DNA of 64,000 nt from Rhodocyclales bacterium (GCA_016214145.1 JACRPA010000002.1:434001-498000); one strand, 5' to 3'. Positions 24,089 to 32,304 are shown, counted from the first letter of the stretch. Made by a program: numbers and translations. Notes: generated from the sequence alone by a model not told the origin.

Positions 24089-25033
24089 TCATGGCTCCCA
24101 CCAGTAGCGAACGATGTGAAAGAAAATCGGGGCCGAAAAGCTGATGGAGTCCACGCGGTCAAGCATGCCGCCATGGCCTTCGATCATGGCGCCCCAGTCC
24201 TTTACGCCGCGATCACGCTTGATTGCCGAAAGCACAAACCCGCCGAAGAACCCGAAGATATTGATGCAGAGGGCGATGAGCGCCGCTTGCCAGGGCGCAA
24301 AAGGCGTCAGTTGCCAGAGCGCGGCCCCCACCGCCGTAGACGTCACGACACCGCCGATCAACCCTTCGACCGTCTTGGATGGCGATATGGTCACCGATAT
24401 CTTGTGCTTGCCGAGCAGCTTGCCCCAGACATATTGAAAGACATCGCTGGACTGGACGGTCAGGACAAGAAATACAACCAGCAACAGGACACGGTCCCCG
24501 TAGCCTGGAATATCCAGGGTCAGCAGGGCGGGCACATGCGACAGGCAGTAAACGCAGATCATCAGCCCCCACTGCACCTTCGCGGCTCGTTCCAGGAAGC
24601 GTGTCGTGTCGCTGCCGAGCGCTTCCCAAATGGGCAGCAGAAGGAACGCGTAGACCGGAATCAGTATCGAGAACAGCCCATACCAGTCGATGGCAATGAG
24701 GGCATACTGCAGCGGCAGGAAAACGAAAAAGCTCCAGACCAGCGCCTGGTGATCCCCTCGTCGGGTATGGGTCAATGAAACGAATTCACGCAGGCACTGG
24801 AAGGAAATGAAGGAGAACAGGACAATCATCCCCCACTTGCCGAGCCAGAGCGCCCCGCCGAGAAGCACGATCATCCACCACCAGGCCTTGATGCGCGTAT
24901 TCAGATTGTCGATCGTCGCGGAGGAATACCCGGCGGGCAGTCGAAGCCTGAGATACAGTCCGATGCTGCTGGCGACGACAAGAACGGCGAAGACCGCGCC
25001 GAGCGTAAGCAGCAAGGTTTCCTTGACCGTCAT
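24089..25033 (-). CDS. ynbB: Phosphatidate cytidylyltransferase (CdsA/YnbB-like)
   Basis: A 314-residue polytopic membrane enzyme that makes CDP-diacylglycerol from phosphatidate and CTP. The family signature is complete near the C terminus: SAIKRDRGVKDWGAMI followed by GHGGMLDRVDS. The ATG at 25033 overlaps the end of plsC and has GAGGAG upstream; a longer frame continues into plsC out of register and is not real. It is the last gene of the ynb-like operon, unlike E. coli, where ynbB follows ynbA. A housekeeping cdsA probably exists elsewhere. Confidence 0.9.
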   Translation of the reverse strand: MTVKETLLLTLGAVFAVLVVASSIGLYLRLRLPAGYSSATIDNLNTRIKAWWWMIVLLGGALWLGKWGMIVLFSFISFQCLREFVSLTHTRRGDHQALVWSFFVFLPLQYALIAIDWYGLFSILIPVYAFLLLPIWEALGSDTTRFLERAAKVQWGLMICVYCLSHVPALLTLDIPGYGDRVLLLVVFLVLTVQSSDVFQYVWGKLLGKHKISVTISPSKTVEGLIGGVVTSTAVGAALWQLTPFAPWQAALIALCINIFGFFGGFVLSAIKRDRGVKDWGAMIEGHGGMLDRVDSISFSAPIFFHIVRYWWEP

Positions 25034-25038
25034 GGAAA

Positions 25039-25665
25039 TCACTCCTCTGCCGGGGAAAGCGCAGACAACGCTTCCCTGGCGCGGTTGAGGAAAGCCTGCT
25101 TGTCTTCCCCTGCAGCGATTCGCATGGGAGATCCGAACGTAAGGGTGCAAAGCAGGGGTACGGGGATAACGGCTCCCTTTGGCATGACGCGGCCGACATT
25201 CTCGATCCACACCGGGATGAACTCGACTTCCGGGTTCGCGCAGGCCAGATGGTAAATGCCGCTCTTGAACGGCAGCAGTCCGTCCTCCAGATTTCGGGTC
25301 CCTTCCGGAAAAATGATCAGCGAATCTCCTTGGGAAAGCGCCCCGCTCATCTGCGCTATGGGACTCACCTCCTTGCTTGCCTTGGCGGAGCGATCGATCA
25401 GGACGCTGCGGAATACGCTGACCCCGATATAGCGCGACAAGGGCGTTGCCAGCCAGTAGTCGGCACCGGCGACCGGGCGGGTAATGCGCCGCAACGAAGG
25501 CGGCAGGGAAGCCCAAATGAGGACGAAATCCCCATGGCTGCGATGATTCGCGAAATAGACGCGCTGCCTGCCTTCCGGCTGGCTGCCGCGCCAGATGGCC
25601 CGTACGCCAGTCAATAGCTTCGCAAAACCGCAGATTGCCCCTGCCACCATATTTTCAAAGGCCAT
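25039..25665 (-). CDS. plsC: 1-acyl-sn-glycerol-3-phosphate acyltransferase (PlsC)
   Basis: A 208-residue lysophosphatidate acyltransferase. Motif I is NHRSHGDF (HX4D) near residue 40 and the glycerophosphate-binding motif IIFPEGTRN is near residue 115. One N-terminal membrane-associating segment is present. It makes phosphatidate, the substrate of the CdsA encoded next. E. coli ynbABCD has no plsC, so this operon brings its own acyl-chain step. Confidence 0.9.
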   Translation of the reverse strand: MAFENMVAGAICGFAKLLTGVRAIWRGSQPEGRQRVYFANHRSHGDFVLIWASLPPSLRRITRPVAGADYWLATPLSRYIGVSVFRSVLIDRSAKASKEVSPIAQMSGALSQGDSLIIFPEGTRNLEDGLLPFKSGIYHLACANPEVEFIPVWIENVGRVMPKGAVIPVPLLCTLTFGSPMRIAAGEDKQAFLNRAREALSALSPAEE

Positions 25666-25674
25666 CGGATTCCC

Positions 25675-26139
25675 CTAGCTCAAACCACCCGACAAGGCAG
25701 CGAGTAGCGCTCCCAACTGCGCCGCCATGCAAATGGCCTGCGCGTACAGGAGCCGCATTGCACCTCGGCAGCGGCTTGCCATGTCGCGCGGCAGGCCCTC
25801 GGGTGCCTTGATCAGGCCGCAATCCGCCAACGCGGAATCCAGCGCCGTCAGAGTCTCGCCGTCCTGAACCGACGACTTGCTGAATTCGTGATCCGCCAGT
25901 CTCTTGAACAAGACCGCATCCAGCGCAACCCGCAGGGAAAAGTATTTCTGCGCAATGCCGGCGAGAACTGAAACAAATAGGCAGCCATATCTCCAGGGAG
26001 CCAGGACGCCGGCCGAAATCGCAAGCGTGCCGATCGTCACGAGAAGCAGGGCCAGGCTCCATATGTCGATGCGCCGCCCCAATCCTAGCGACGACGCCGC
26101 CACCCCGGCCAGCATTTCCGCGTTCGAGTTGCTACGCAT
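25675..26139 (-). CDS. Unknown small membrane protein in ynb-like operon
   Basis: A 154-residue protein with no family I recognise. It has two or three hydrophobic segments (about residues 25-45, 48-66 and a C-terminal one ending LLAALSGG). A soluble middle holds one Cys pair region (DCGLIKAP, ASRCRGAM). The ATG at 26139 with GGGAGG upstream overlaps the end of the phosphatase gene by 8 bp. It has no counterpart in the E. coli operon. Its place between the phosphatase and plsC genes suggests a part in the same lipid process. Confidence 0.7.
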   Translation of the reverse strand: MRSNSNAEMLAGVAASSLGLGRRIDIWSLALLLVTIGTLAISAGVLAPWRYGCLFVSVLAGIAQKYFSLRVALDAVLFKRLADHEFSKSSVQDGETLTALDSALADCGLIKAPEGLPRDMASRCRGAMRLLYAQAICMAAQLGALLAALSGGLS

Positions 26140-27484
26140 GGCCTCCCCCTGCATACAAGCCGGCTTGGGAAGCCAACTCGGCAAGCACACGGCGATGCGC
26201 CGGGCCGAATACGATGCCGGAACGACGGGACCGCAGCAGCGACTCGGCCGCCTCCACGGACGGCGTCCTTCCCGTCAGCAACAGCCAGGCTGCGACCGCG
26301 CTGGCGCTGCGCGAATAGCCCAAGGCACAACAGACCAGGACCGGGCCATGATGGCGAGCCTGTTCGATCCGTTGTGCAGCTTCTGCCAGATGTTCCGGCT
26401 CGGGCGCGACAAGGTCCAGCCATGGGATGCAGAAATACTGCCAGTTGCCGGATGGAGCCGGCATTTCCGCGGTCAGGTCCACGAGGCACCGGTAGCCCCC
26501 ATGCTGCATGTCGCGCGATGTCGGCATCCTGCCAAGCCACACGCCGTCAGCGATCATGTCCGGCTGTGGACGCCGGAGCGTCCACAGCCGCGAGTTGATC
26601 CAGGCCCCGACCAGGTAGGGCGCAAGCAGAGCGATGGAAGCCGCGCTATGCCTGCCATGCTCCTTCTGAAAGCCTTTCGCGCCGGGAACGGCGTAGATCA
26701 ACGCCACCAATCCCAATGCGGCGGCCAGCCACAGGAGCCAAAGTCCGCCGCCGCCAAGCCAGATCCCGACCAAGGCCGCCGCAAGGGCGCCGAGGCCATA
26801 GCGAATCGCCAGGTGCCCCCTTTCGGAAACGCGGGCCGGCAGCCAATCCGTCAGGGGCGACCTGCCCGAGTCGGGCCACAGCCAGAGACAAAGAAAACCC
26901 ACCAGGGCTCCTGTCGGGATATCGATGAAATGATGCTGGTAGGTCGTCAGGACGGACAGCGCAATCAAGACGGTCCATGCATGGACCAGCCAGCTGTATG
27001 AACGCGGCGTTCCGGCCGCGAATCGCGCCCAGATGATCACGAGGAGCCCGATATGGAGGGACGGCGCCTGGTTGTAAGGTTTGTCGAACCCCATGAGAGC
27101 ATCGAACATGGCGCCAAAGAATCCACCCACCGCGGGCCGCTCGAAACTGAAGTGCAGCGGGAACAACAGGAAGCAGATCACCGATACGATCTGAACGGTG
27201 AGAAGGCGCAACGCATGGCGATCGACCTGTTGCCTGTCGCGGCACAACAGGAAGGACAGTCCATAGAAAAGGTCGATCGACCAGTAGGGAATGATCGTCC
27301 AGGGGATGAAAGGAATCCCCCGTTCCCACTCGAACAGCAAGGTATCGCTGACCTCGCGCTCGGCCGCCACATGATTGGCAAAGCCGTAGCTGAGAAAGAA
27401 GAACGGGCCGAGGAAAAGCAGCCAGGCGAGGCCGCGCCGCCAGGGAACGGATGCCGTCGCCACGTTGACGCCCGTTGCAGTCAT
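26132..27484 (-). CDS. ynbD: PAP2 membrane domain fused to dual-specificity phosphatase (YnbD-like)
   Basis: A 450-residue fusion. The N-terminal two thirds is polytopic with a PAP2/inositolphosphotransferase-type site: NQAPSLHIG and HHFIDIPTGALVG supply the conserved His residues. The C-terminal ~150 residues are a tyrosine/dual-specificity phosphatase with the P-loop CCALGYSRSA (CX5R-like) and an upstream WLGRMPTSRDM. This is the YnbD architecture. The start overlaps the ynbC-like stop (ATGA). It probably dephosphorylates a phospholipid headgroup intermediate at the membrane. Confidence 0.88.
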   Translation of the reverse strand: MTATGVNVATASVPWRRGLAWLLFLGPFFFLSYGFANHVAAEREVSDTLLFEWERGIPFIPWTIIPYWSIDLFYGLSFLLCRDRQQVDRHALRLLTVQIVSVICFLLFPLHFSFERPAVGGFFGAMFDALMGFDKPYNQAPSLHIGLLVIIWARFAAGTPRSYSWLVHAWTVLIALSVLTTYQHHFIDIPTGALVGFLCLWLWPDSGRSPLTDWLPARVSERGHLAIRYGLGALAAALVGIWLGGGGLWLLWLAAALGLVALIYAVPGAKGFQKEHGRHSAASIALLAPYLVGAWINSRLWTLRRPQPDMIADGVWLGRMPTSRDMQHGGYRCLVDLTAEMPAPSGNWQYFCIPWLDLVAPEPEHLAEAAQRIEQARHHGPVLVCCALGYSRSASAVAAWLLLTGRTPSVEAAESLLRSRRSGIVFGPAHRRVLAELASQAGLYAGGGHA

Positions 27485-29238
27485 GAATGCTTGCGGCGGG
27501 CCAGGGAAACCGTGAATATGCCCCACTCGTCGATGCGCTGATCGAGCTTCTCAAAGCCTGCAGCCTCCACGAGCTGGTCCATCTCGGCCTGCGTGCGCCG
27601 TCGCATGACCCATGCCTGCCCGCCGCGATGGCTGGTCAGCGCCCGGGCAATCAATTCAAGCTGCGGATGCCAGGGTTGCCCCGTATACACGAGGTACCCG
27701 CCGGGCTCGATGACATCGCCCATGCCGGCCAGCGAGCGCGCAACCGGCTCGTTTTCCGGAAACAGTTCGTAGAGGCCGGAAACGATGCCGACCGTAGGAC
27801 GCGGCTGCGCCCCGGCGACGGCGGCCCGGTCGAAGGCGTCGCCCCGCTCGAATCTCGCCACGCCATTGAGGTTGCGCGACTCGATCAGCAGCGAACCGTC
27901 GCGTACGTTGATGTCGCTGTAGTCGCGCAGCACGATGGATTCCGGAGGGATGGGCGCTCGCGTCAGCGCATCCAGGACATAGCGGCCATGACCCGCCGCG
28001 ATATCGAGCACCCGGATGGCGCGGCCGTCAGCGTGCAGCGCCGCCATCGCCTTGAGCAGCAATTCCTCGATATTGACCTTCCTCTGGCGGATGCCACGCC
28101 AGCCGATCGAGTCCAGGTACTGGCGGTCGACCAGGCGGCCCAGGGGGCCAAGGCCGGATGCCGTATTCCGATAGACATAATCGAGCGTGCTGCCGGAATC
28201 GAAGCCGGTCTCGTGGCCCAGCCGAACGCCATCGGACAACAGGCCGCCGAACCGCAATCCAGCCCGGGTCATGGACCAATACAGGCCTCGCGGACTGAGC
28301 GGCGAGAGCGGCTGGGCGAGTGCGCGCGATTCCTCGAAGGTAAATCCCTGCCGGTCGGCCGAAAGAAGATCCGGCCGTTGCGGCGGCCGTTCGAACTGGC
28401 GAAGGATGAACTCCCGCGCCTTGCCGACCGCCTCCGCACGCCCAGCCTCGCCGAGCGTGTCGTGGAAGAAACCGTCCAGGACATGCTTCTCCTTGTCGGT
28501 CGAGCCCAGGCGCCGGAAGAATTCGTGCTGCGGCCCATGGTGGACCACCCAATCGGCACCGGATATGAGCAATTGGGTCGGCAACGTGATGGCCTGCGCG
28601 TCGGCCACGATGCGCTCTGCAGCATCGTAAAGCGCAAGCAGGATATTGACCGAAATGGGCCGTGTGATCAGGGGGTCGGCATCATAGGACGCCTGGCGCC
28701 CGGGATCGTGCGTCAGGAACTTCGACTTGACGTAGCTATTGACGAAGAAATTCCCGCGCAGCTTGTGCATCAGCCGCAGCCCGGGACGGGCGAAGGGCAC
28801 GTATAGCTTGACCTTGAAGGCCGGCGAAGCAAGCACCAGGCAGCGCACCTTGGGCGCGTAATCGTGCGCCCAGGTCGAGACGAGCACGGCGCCGACGCTC
28901 TGGGCGAGGACGGCCATGTCCTCGTGGGCGATGCCGTAGGTGGCGGCGATATGCTCGATGAAGCACTGGATGTCGCGCACCGACGCGCCGAGGCTGGGCG
29001 AATAGCCCCGCTGCCCCGGGGAACGCCCGTGGCCCCGGGCATCCCAGGCGAAGACGTCGAAGCCCGGCAAACCGAGCTCGTCGGCGAGATGGCCCATGCG
29101 TCCGGAATGCTCATGTCCGCGATGGAACATGACGACGCATCGCTTTTGCGCGGCGTCGCCCGGCCAGTGGCGGTAGAACAACTCAACGCCATCGTGAGTC
29201 TTGAACGTTCGTTCATGCACCTTGCGGGTTTCCGTCAC
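27481..29238 (-). CDS. ynbC: Alpha/beta hydrolase fused to methyltransferase (YnbC-like)
   Basis: A 585-residue fusion, the same domain order and very similar length to E. coli YnbC. Residues ~1-300 form a monoglyceride-lipase-like hydrolase: FHRGHEHSGRMGHLADEL, AWDARGHGRS, and the nucleophile in LAQSVGAVLVS (AxSxG, not GxSxG). Residues ~330-580 hold a class I SAM methyltransferase with VLDIAAGHGRYVLDAL. I start at the GTG at 29238, which has AAAGGA upstream; an ORF continues further into ynbA out of register. Hydrolysis and methylation of a lipid headgroup is a fair inference. Confidence 0.85.
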   Translation of the reverse strand: MTETRKVHERTFKTHDGVELFYRHWPGDAAQKRCVVMFHRGHEHSGRMGHLADELGLPGFDVFAWDARGHGRSPGQRGYSPSLGASVRDIQCFIEHIAATYGIAHEDMAVLAQSVGAVLVSTWAHDYAPKVRCLVLASPAFKVKLYVPFARPGLRLMHKLRGNFFVNSYVKSKFLTHDPGRQASYDADPLITRPISVNILLALYDAAERIVADAQAITLPTQLLISGADWVVHHGPQHEFFRRLGSTDKEKHVLDGFFHDTLGEAGRAEAVGKAREFILRQFERPPQRPDLLSADRQGFTFEESRALAQPLSPLSPRGLYWSMTRAGLRFGGLLSDGVRLGHETGFDSGSTLDYVYRNTASGLGPLGRLVDRQYLDSIGWRGIRQRKVNIEELLLKAMAALHADGRAIRVLDIAAGHGRYVLDALTRAPIPPESIVLRDYSDINVRDGSLLIESRNLNGVARFERGDAFDRAAVAGAQPRPTVGIVSGLYELFPENEPVARSLAGMGDVIEPGGYLVYTGQPWHPQLELIARALTSHRGGQAWVMRRRTQAEMDQLVEAAGFEKLDQRIDEWGIFTVSLARRKHS

Positions 29239-29254
29239 AGCATGTCCTTTCGGG

Positions 29255-29866
29255 TTAATGTTGACGGGCCTGTTCCAGCCCGCCCCGGATTCGGTTCCAG
29301 ATGTTCGCCGCGATGGCCGCGGCCATCGCAGGCATGAGCCAGAAGAGCCAGGCCGGCAGTTCCGCCGATGCACCGACCCAGAGGCCGAGCGCGCCGAACA
29401 CCAGGGCGCGGTCGCTCTTGCCCATCGGCCCGTCGTAACGGCGTTCGGCGCCGACGACCTGCCCCAGCACCCCGGCCATTTCCGACAGCGCGGACAGGAA
29501 GACGATCGTCGCGATACCGCCCCAGCCGAACGGCGCGATATTCACGAAGGGCAGGTAAAGTGCCGCGTCGGATACGACATCGGACAGCTCATTGAGATAG
29601 GCGCCGAGCGTCGATTTCTGTCCGAACTCCCGGGCCAGCATGCCGTCAATCGCATTCAGCGCCATGCGCAGCAGCATCCAACCCGGCAGGAGCAGGAAAA
29701 GAAGGCGCCTGTCGGGCTCGAAATACAGGAACAGTCCAAGCGCCATGGACACCAGCATGGCGGCCAAGGTCACCGCATTTGCCGTAATGCCCGAGGAAGC
29801 CAGCCGGCCCACGAGCGGCCGCAGCAAGGCCTGGAAGCGCGGCTTGAGCGTATAGAGGCTTGTCAT
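29255..29866 (-). CDS. ynbA: CDP-alcohol phosphatidyltransferase (YnbA-like)
   Basis: A 203-residue membrane enzyme that transfers a phosphatidyl group from CDP-diacylglycerol to an alcohol. The signature is DGMLAREFGQKSTL followed by GAYLNELSDVVSD. Compared with DGxxARx8GxxxDxxxD, the third Asp is Asn (GAYLN), while the last Asp remains and another follows four residues later. Several hydrophobic helices surround it. First enzyme gene of the operon, after the ArsR regulator. The alcohol acceptor is unknown. Confidence 0.88.
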   Translation of the reverse strand: MTSLYTLKPRFQALLRPLVGRLASSGITANAVTLAAMLVSMALGLFLYFEPDRRLLFLLLPGWMLLRMALNAIDGMLAREFGQKSTLGAYLNELSDVVSDAALYLPFVNIAPFGWGGIATIVFLSALSEMAGVLGQVVGAERRYDGPMGKSDRALVFGALGLWVGASAELPAWLFWLMPAMAAAIAANIWNRIRGGLEQARQH

Positions 29867-29885
29867 GCCAGAGGATCCCGCGAAC

Positions 29886-30197
29886 TCAGGTTGATTTCTC
29901 GATGTAGTCGATTACGTTGCCGAACACGGCAATCAGCCATTGCCGGTCGATCCAGTACCAGACTTCCTTGCCGAGCTTCTCCGACTTCAGCACCCCCGCC
30001 TCACGCAGCACCTTGAGATGGTGAGAGACGGTCGAACGGGTCAAGGTCGACACCTCGGCAATCTGGCCGACATTGAGCCGTTCGCCCGGTTCAAACAGCA
30101 GGAGGATGCGCTGGCGATGCTCGTCGCCCAGCGCGGCAAACACCTTCGACATCGCCCGCCAGCGGGTGGGTATGGCCCGGCTATATCCTTTTTTCAT
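29886..30197 (-). CDS. ArsR-family transcriptional regulator
   Basis: A 103-residue winged-helix repressor. It has the ArsR pattern FAALGDEHRQRILLLF and the recognition helix STLTRSTVSHHLKVLREAGV. It lacks the ELCVCD metal site of classical ArsR; there are no Cys residues, so metal sensing there is unlikely. It precedes the ynb-like operon in the same direction by 19 bp and probably controls it. The ATG at 30197 has no Shine-Dalgarno and lies where transcription from the predicted promoter would begin. An internal ATG (MSKVFAALG) is a possible alternative start. Confidence 0.85.
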   Translation of the reverse strand: MKKGYSRAIPTRWRAMSKVFAALGDEHRQRILLLFEPGERLNVGQIAEVSTLTRSTVSHHLKVLREAGVLKSEKLGKEVWYWIDRQWLIAVFGNVIDYIEKST

Positions 30198-30204
30198 ATC
30201 GATG

Positions 30205-30236
30205 AGTTTAGATATGTCGTATTATATTGTCAATAT
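30205..30236 (-). promoter_or_regulatory. Candidate sigma-70 promoter with overlapping palindrome
   Basis: On the minus strand TTGACA (30233-30228) and TAAACT (30210-30205) are 17 bp apart, which puts initiation near 30198, essentially at the arsR start codon. The -35 hexamer lies inside the perfect palindrome ATATTGACAATAT (30224-30236), a likely operator for autorepression. Confidence 0.55.
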
Positions 30237-30282
30237 TTTTTCAAGGTACTTGTCTGCCCAATGACCCGCTTGTTATGATCCA

Positions 30283-31212
30283 ATGACAACCTCATTGCCA
30301 CACCAGATCGCCATGACCGCTCCCGCCACCCGCAAAACATGGATACGACGCGCAGCCCTCCTCGCCGCAATCTGCATTGCCCTGGGATATGCGGCCCTGA
30401 CGCTTCTCGTGCATCCAGCCAACGATCGCGACTGGTCTCTGGACCAGGCGCGGACCGCCAAGGCGGACTTCAAAGGCGACACGGTGAGAATCAGCAACAT
30501 CCGCAACACCTTTTACCGATCGACTCACGATTTCGACGTCAGGTGGGAGGAGCGTACCTACGATCTGCGCCGGATCGAGTCCGTCTGGTTCATGGTCGAG
30601 CCGTTCTCCGACTGGCGCGGCCCTGCCCATACGCTTCTCAGCTTCGGCTTCGGCGATGGCGAGTTCCTTGCAATCTCCGTCGAGATCCGGAAGGAAAAGG
30701 GCGAGTCGTATTCGCCCTTGCTGGGACTGCTGCGCCAATATGAACTGACCTACGTCGTCGGCGACGAGCGCGACCTGATCGGCTTGCGCGCGAACCATCG
30801 CCATGACTCGGTGTACCTCTATCCGATACGCACGACGCCGGAAAAAATCCGGGCCATGTTCGTTTCAATGCTGGAGCGTGCCAACAAGCTGGTCGAACAG
30901 CCCGAGTTCTACAACACGCTGACGAGCACCTGCACCACGAACATCGTTCGCCATATCAACGCCATCGCCCCGAGCCGCATTCCCCTGAGCCACAAGGTGC
31001 TGCTTCCCGCCTATGCCGATGAACTGGCCTACGACCTGGGCCTGATCGACACGGAACTGCCGCGCGACCAGTTTCGAAGCGCCCACCTGATCAACGACCT
31101 CGCGTTGATCCACGCGGACAGCACCGCCTTCTCCAAGGGAATCCGTTCCCGCTATCGCATGCCTCAACCCGGATCGACGGTCAGCACAAGCCCGCCTGCG
31201 TCGCCGAGATGA
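30283..31212 (+). CDS. DUF4105 / Lnb N-terminal-domain membrane-anchored protein
   Basis: A 309-residue protein. One N-terminal membrane anchor (about residues 23-43) is followed by a periplasmic domain of the DUF4105 type, also called the Lnb N-terminal domain. Visible hallmarks are RGPAHTLLSFGFGDGEF with a His and EFYNTLTSTCTTNIVRHIN with a Cys, the likely catalytic pair of this cysteine-protease-like fold. In Firmicutes Lnb performs lipoprotein acyl transfer; the job of the Gram-negative single-domain forms is not settled. An ATG at 30313 is an alternative start. The last ~13 residues come from an out-of-frame maoC fragment. Confidence 0.75.
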   Translation: MTTSLPHQIAMTAPATRKTWIRRAALLAAICIALGYAALTLLVHPANDRDWSLDQARTAKADFKGDTVRISNIRNTFYRSTHDFDVRWEERTYDLRRIESVWFMVEPFSDWRGPAHTLLSFGFGDGEFLAISVEIRKEKGESYSPLLGLLRQYELTYVVGDERDLIGLRANHRHDSVYLYPIRTTPEKIRAMFVSMLERANKLVEQPEFYNTLTSTCTTNIVRHINAIAPSRIPLSHKVLLPAYADELAYDLGLIDTELPRDQFRSAHLINDLALIHADSTAFSKGIRSRYRMPQPGSTVSTSPPASPR

Positions 31213-31224
31213 TCGCGGCGCTAT
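31172..31224 (+). pseudogene. Duplicated 3' end of the maoC gene
   Basis: About 54 bp starting GATCGACGGTCAGCACAAGC match the end of the maoC gene at 23381-23435 (GATCGAGGGCCAGCACAAAC) with a handful of substitutions and a 2-bp deletion. Here the bases are read in another frame as the C terminus of the DUF4105 protein. It marks either a recombination join or the relic of a second maoC gene. Confidence 0.75.
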
Positions 31225-31288
31225 TCCGACGGCCGTCTGCGGCAGAAAGTCGGTTCAATAGCTAAGACTCGTGCCGGAACAAAAGGGA

Positions 31289-31714
31289 TCACCCATTAGC
31301 CGGCCGGCCATTGCGCTGCCAGGTGGTGCGTCTGCCAAGGCGACCTCCCAGCAAGGACAGGATCGGCAATCCAAGCATGGTTGGGATGAACACCCCAGGG
31401 CCTGCGAGATAGAGGCTGACGTCGCCGCGAATTAGCGCCTGAGGAAGAATGAAGACTGCAAGGAGGCCTGCAGCCACACCCGCCGCTGCGGCCATAGGCG
31501 CGCTTCGGTACAGCCGGGCAGTAAAGTAGCCGGCCGCCAGTGCGGTGCCAAGACCTATCGCTGGCGTGAGCCAGTCGGAGAAAATTATCCGTAATCGGAT
31601 GCCAACGCCTAGCTGGTGCAGTCCGGTTTTGGCCAGGTGGTCAACAAACAGCCATGCGACACCGGCAAGAATACCCACGATCAAACCGACGCCCAAGGCG
31701 AGGACAGCGCGCAT
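31289..31714 (-). CDS. Unknown membrane protein
   Basis: A 141-residue protein with about four hydrophobic segments and small-residue-rich helices (AAGYFTARLYRSAPMAAAAG near the middle). I do not recognise a family. The ATG at 31714 has GGGAG close upstream and begins one base after the stop of the secreted-protein gene, so the two are probably co-transcribed. An in-frame GTG seven codons earlier lies inside the upstream gene. Confidence 0.6.
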   Translation of the reverse strand: MRAVLALGVGLIVGILAGVAWLFVDHLAKTGLHQLGVGIRLRIIFSDWLTPAIGLGTALAAGYFTARLYRSAPMAAAAGVAAGLLAVFILPQALIRGDVSLYLAGPGVFIPTMLGLPILSLLGGRLGRRTTWQRNGRPANG

Positions 31715-31715
31715 T

Positions 31716-32291
31716 TCACTCCCTGTTGGCTTCACCGAAAGCCTGAAGTAGTGCGCCTACTTCAGAACGTCCGGTTTCCGCTCGGCTTGCCAGATGCGAA
31801 AAGCGGATCTTCACGAAATGGTTGCGATAGCCTGTCACCAGAAGCCAGGACACCACGGGCTCGGTATTCTCGCGATTCAGGCGAAATTTGTATGCGGCAA
31901 CGTACCACTCGAGGTTGCTGTCCTTGGCCCGCATCACGGCCCCGAGGGGAAACAACTTCTCGAACTCCAGATACATTCCGGACTCCACGAAACCTTGAAC
32001 GTCCCGGTCTGCCGAGGCGTACATCGACCGCACCGTGTCTGAATTGATACCCGGGGGAATGACTGTCAATCCGTAATCAAATACATAGAAGTCCGCCTTT
32101 CCCAGCTCCGGGATGACGTAAGACACTTGCACCCCAAGCTTCGGGTCATCGTAGCGATGAACGCGAGTACGTTCGAACTTCGCCAATCTGGCGGGAAACT
32201 GAAGGTTCGTGCCGGGATGCTCGTACAGTCCCTGTGCCCACACGACCGAGGGCAGAAGGACAAGGAAGATCAGGCAAAGCCGTTTCAGCAT
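31716..32291 (-). CDS. Unknown secreted protein
   Basis: A 191-residue protein with a clear signal peptide (LCLIFLVLLPSVVWA, cut before QGLYEHP). The mature part is a mixed alpha/beta domain without recognised motifs; it contains paired aromatic stretches such as GKADFYVFDYGLTVIPPG. It precedes the membrane-protein gene at 31289 by one base. Base composition is more AT-rich than in the catabolic cluster. Function unknown. Confidence 0.65.
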   Translation of the reverse strand: MLKRLCLIFLVLLPSVVWAQGLYEHPGTNLQFPARLAKFERTRVHRYDDPKLGVQVSYVIPELGKADFYVFDYGLTVIPPGINSDTVRSMYASADRDVQGFVESGMYLEFEKLFPLGAVMRAKDSNLEWYVAAYKFRLNRENTEPVVSWLLVTGYRNHFVKIRFSHLASRAETGRSEVGALLQAFGEANRE

Positions 32292-32304
32292 GGGTGCAAG
32301 GCAA

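Noticed and set aside
24089-25516. A 475-residue cytidylyltransferase with a long N-terminal part
   Set aside because: The first 161 codons overlap plsC in another frame and have no family similarity; a good start with a ribosome-binding site exists at 25033.
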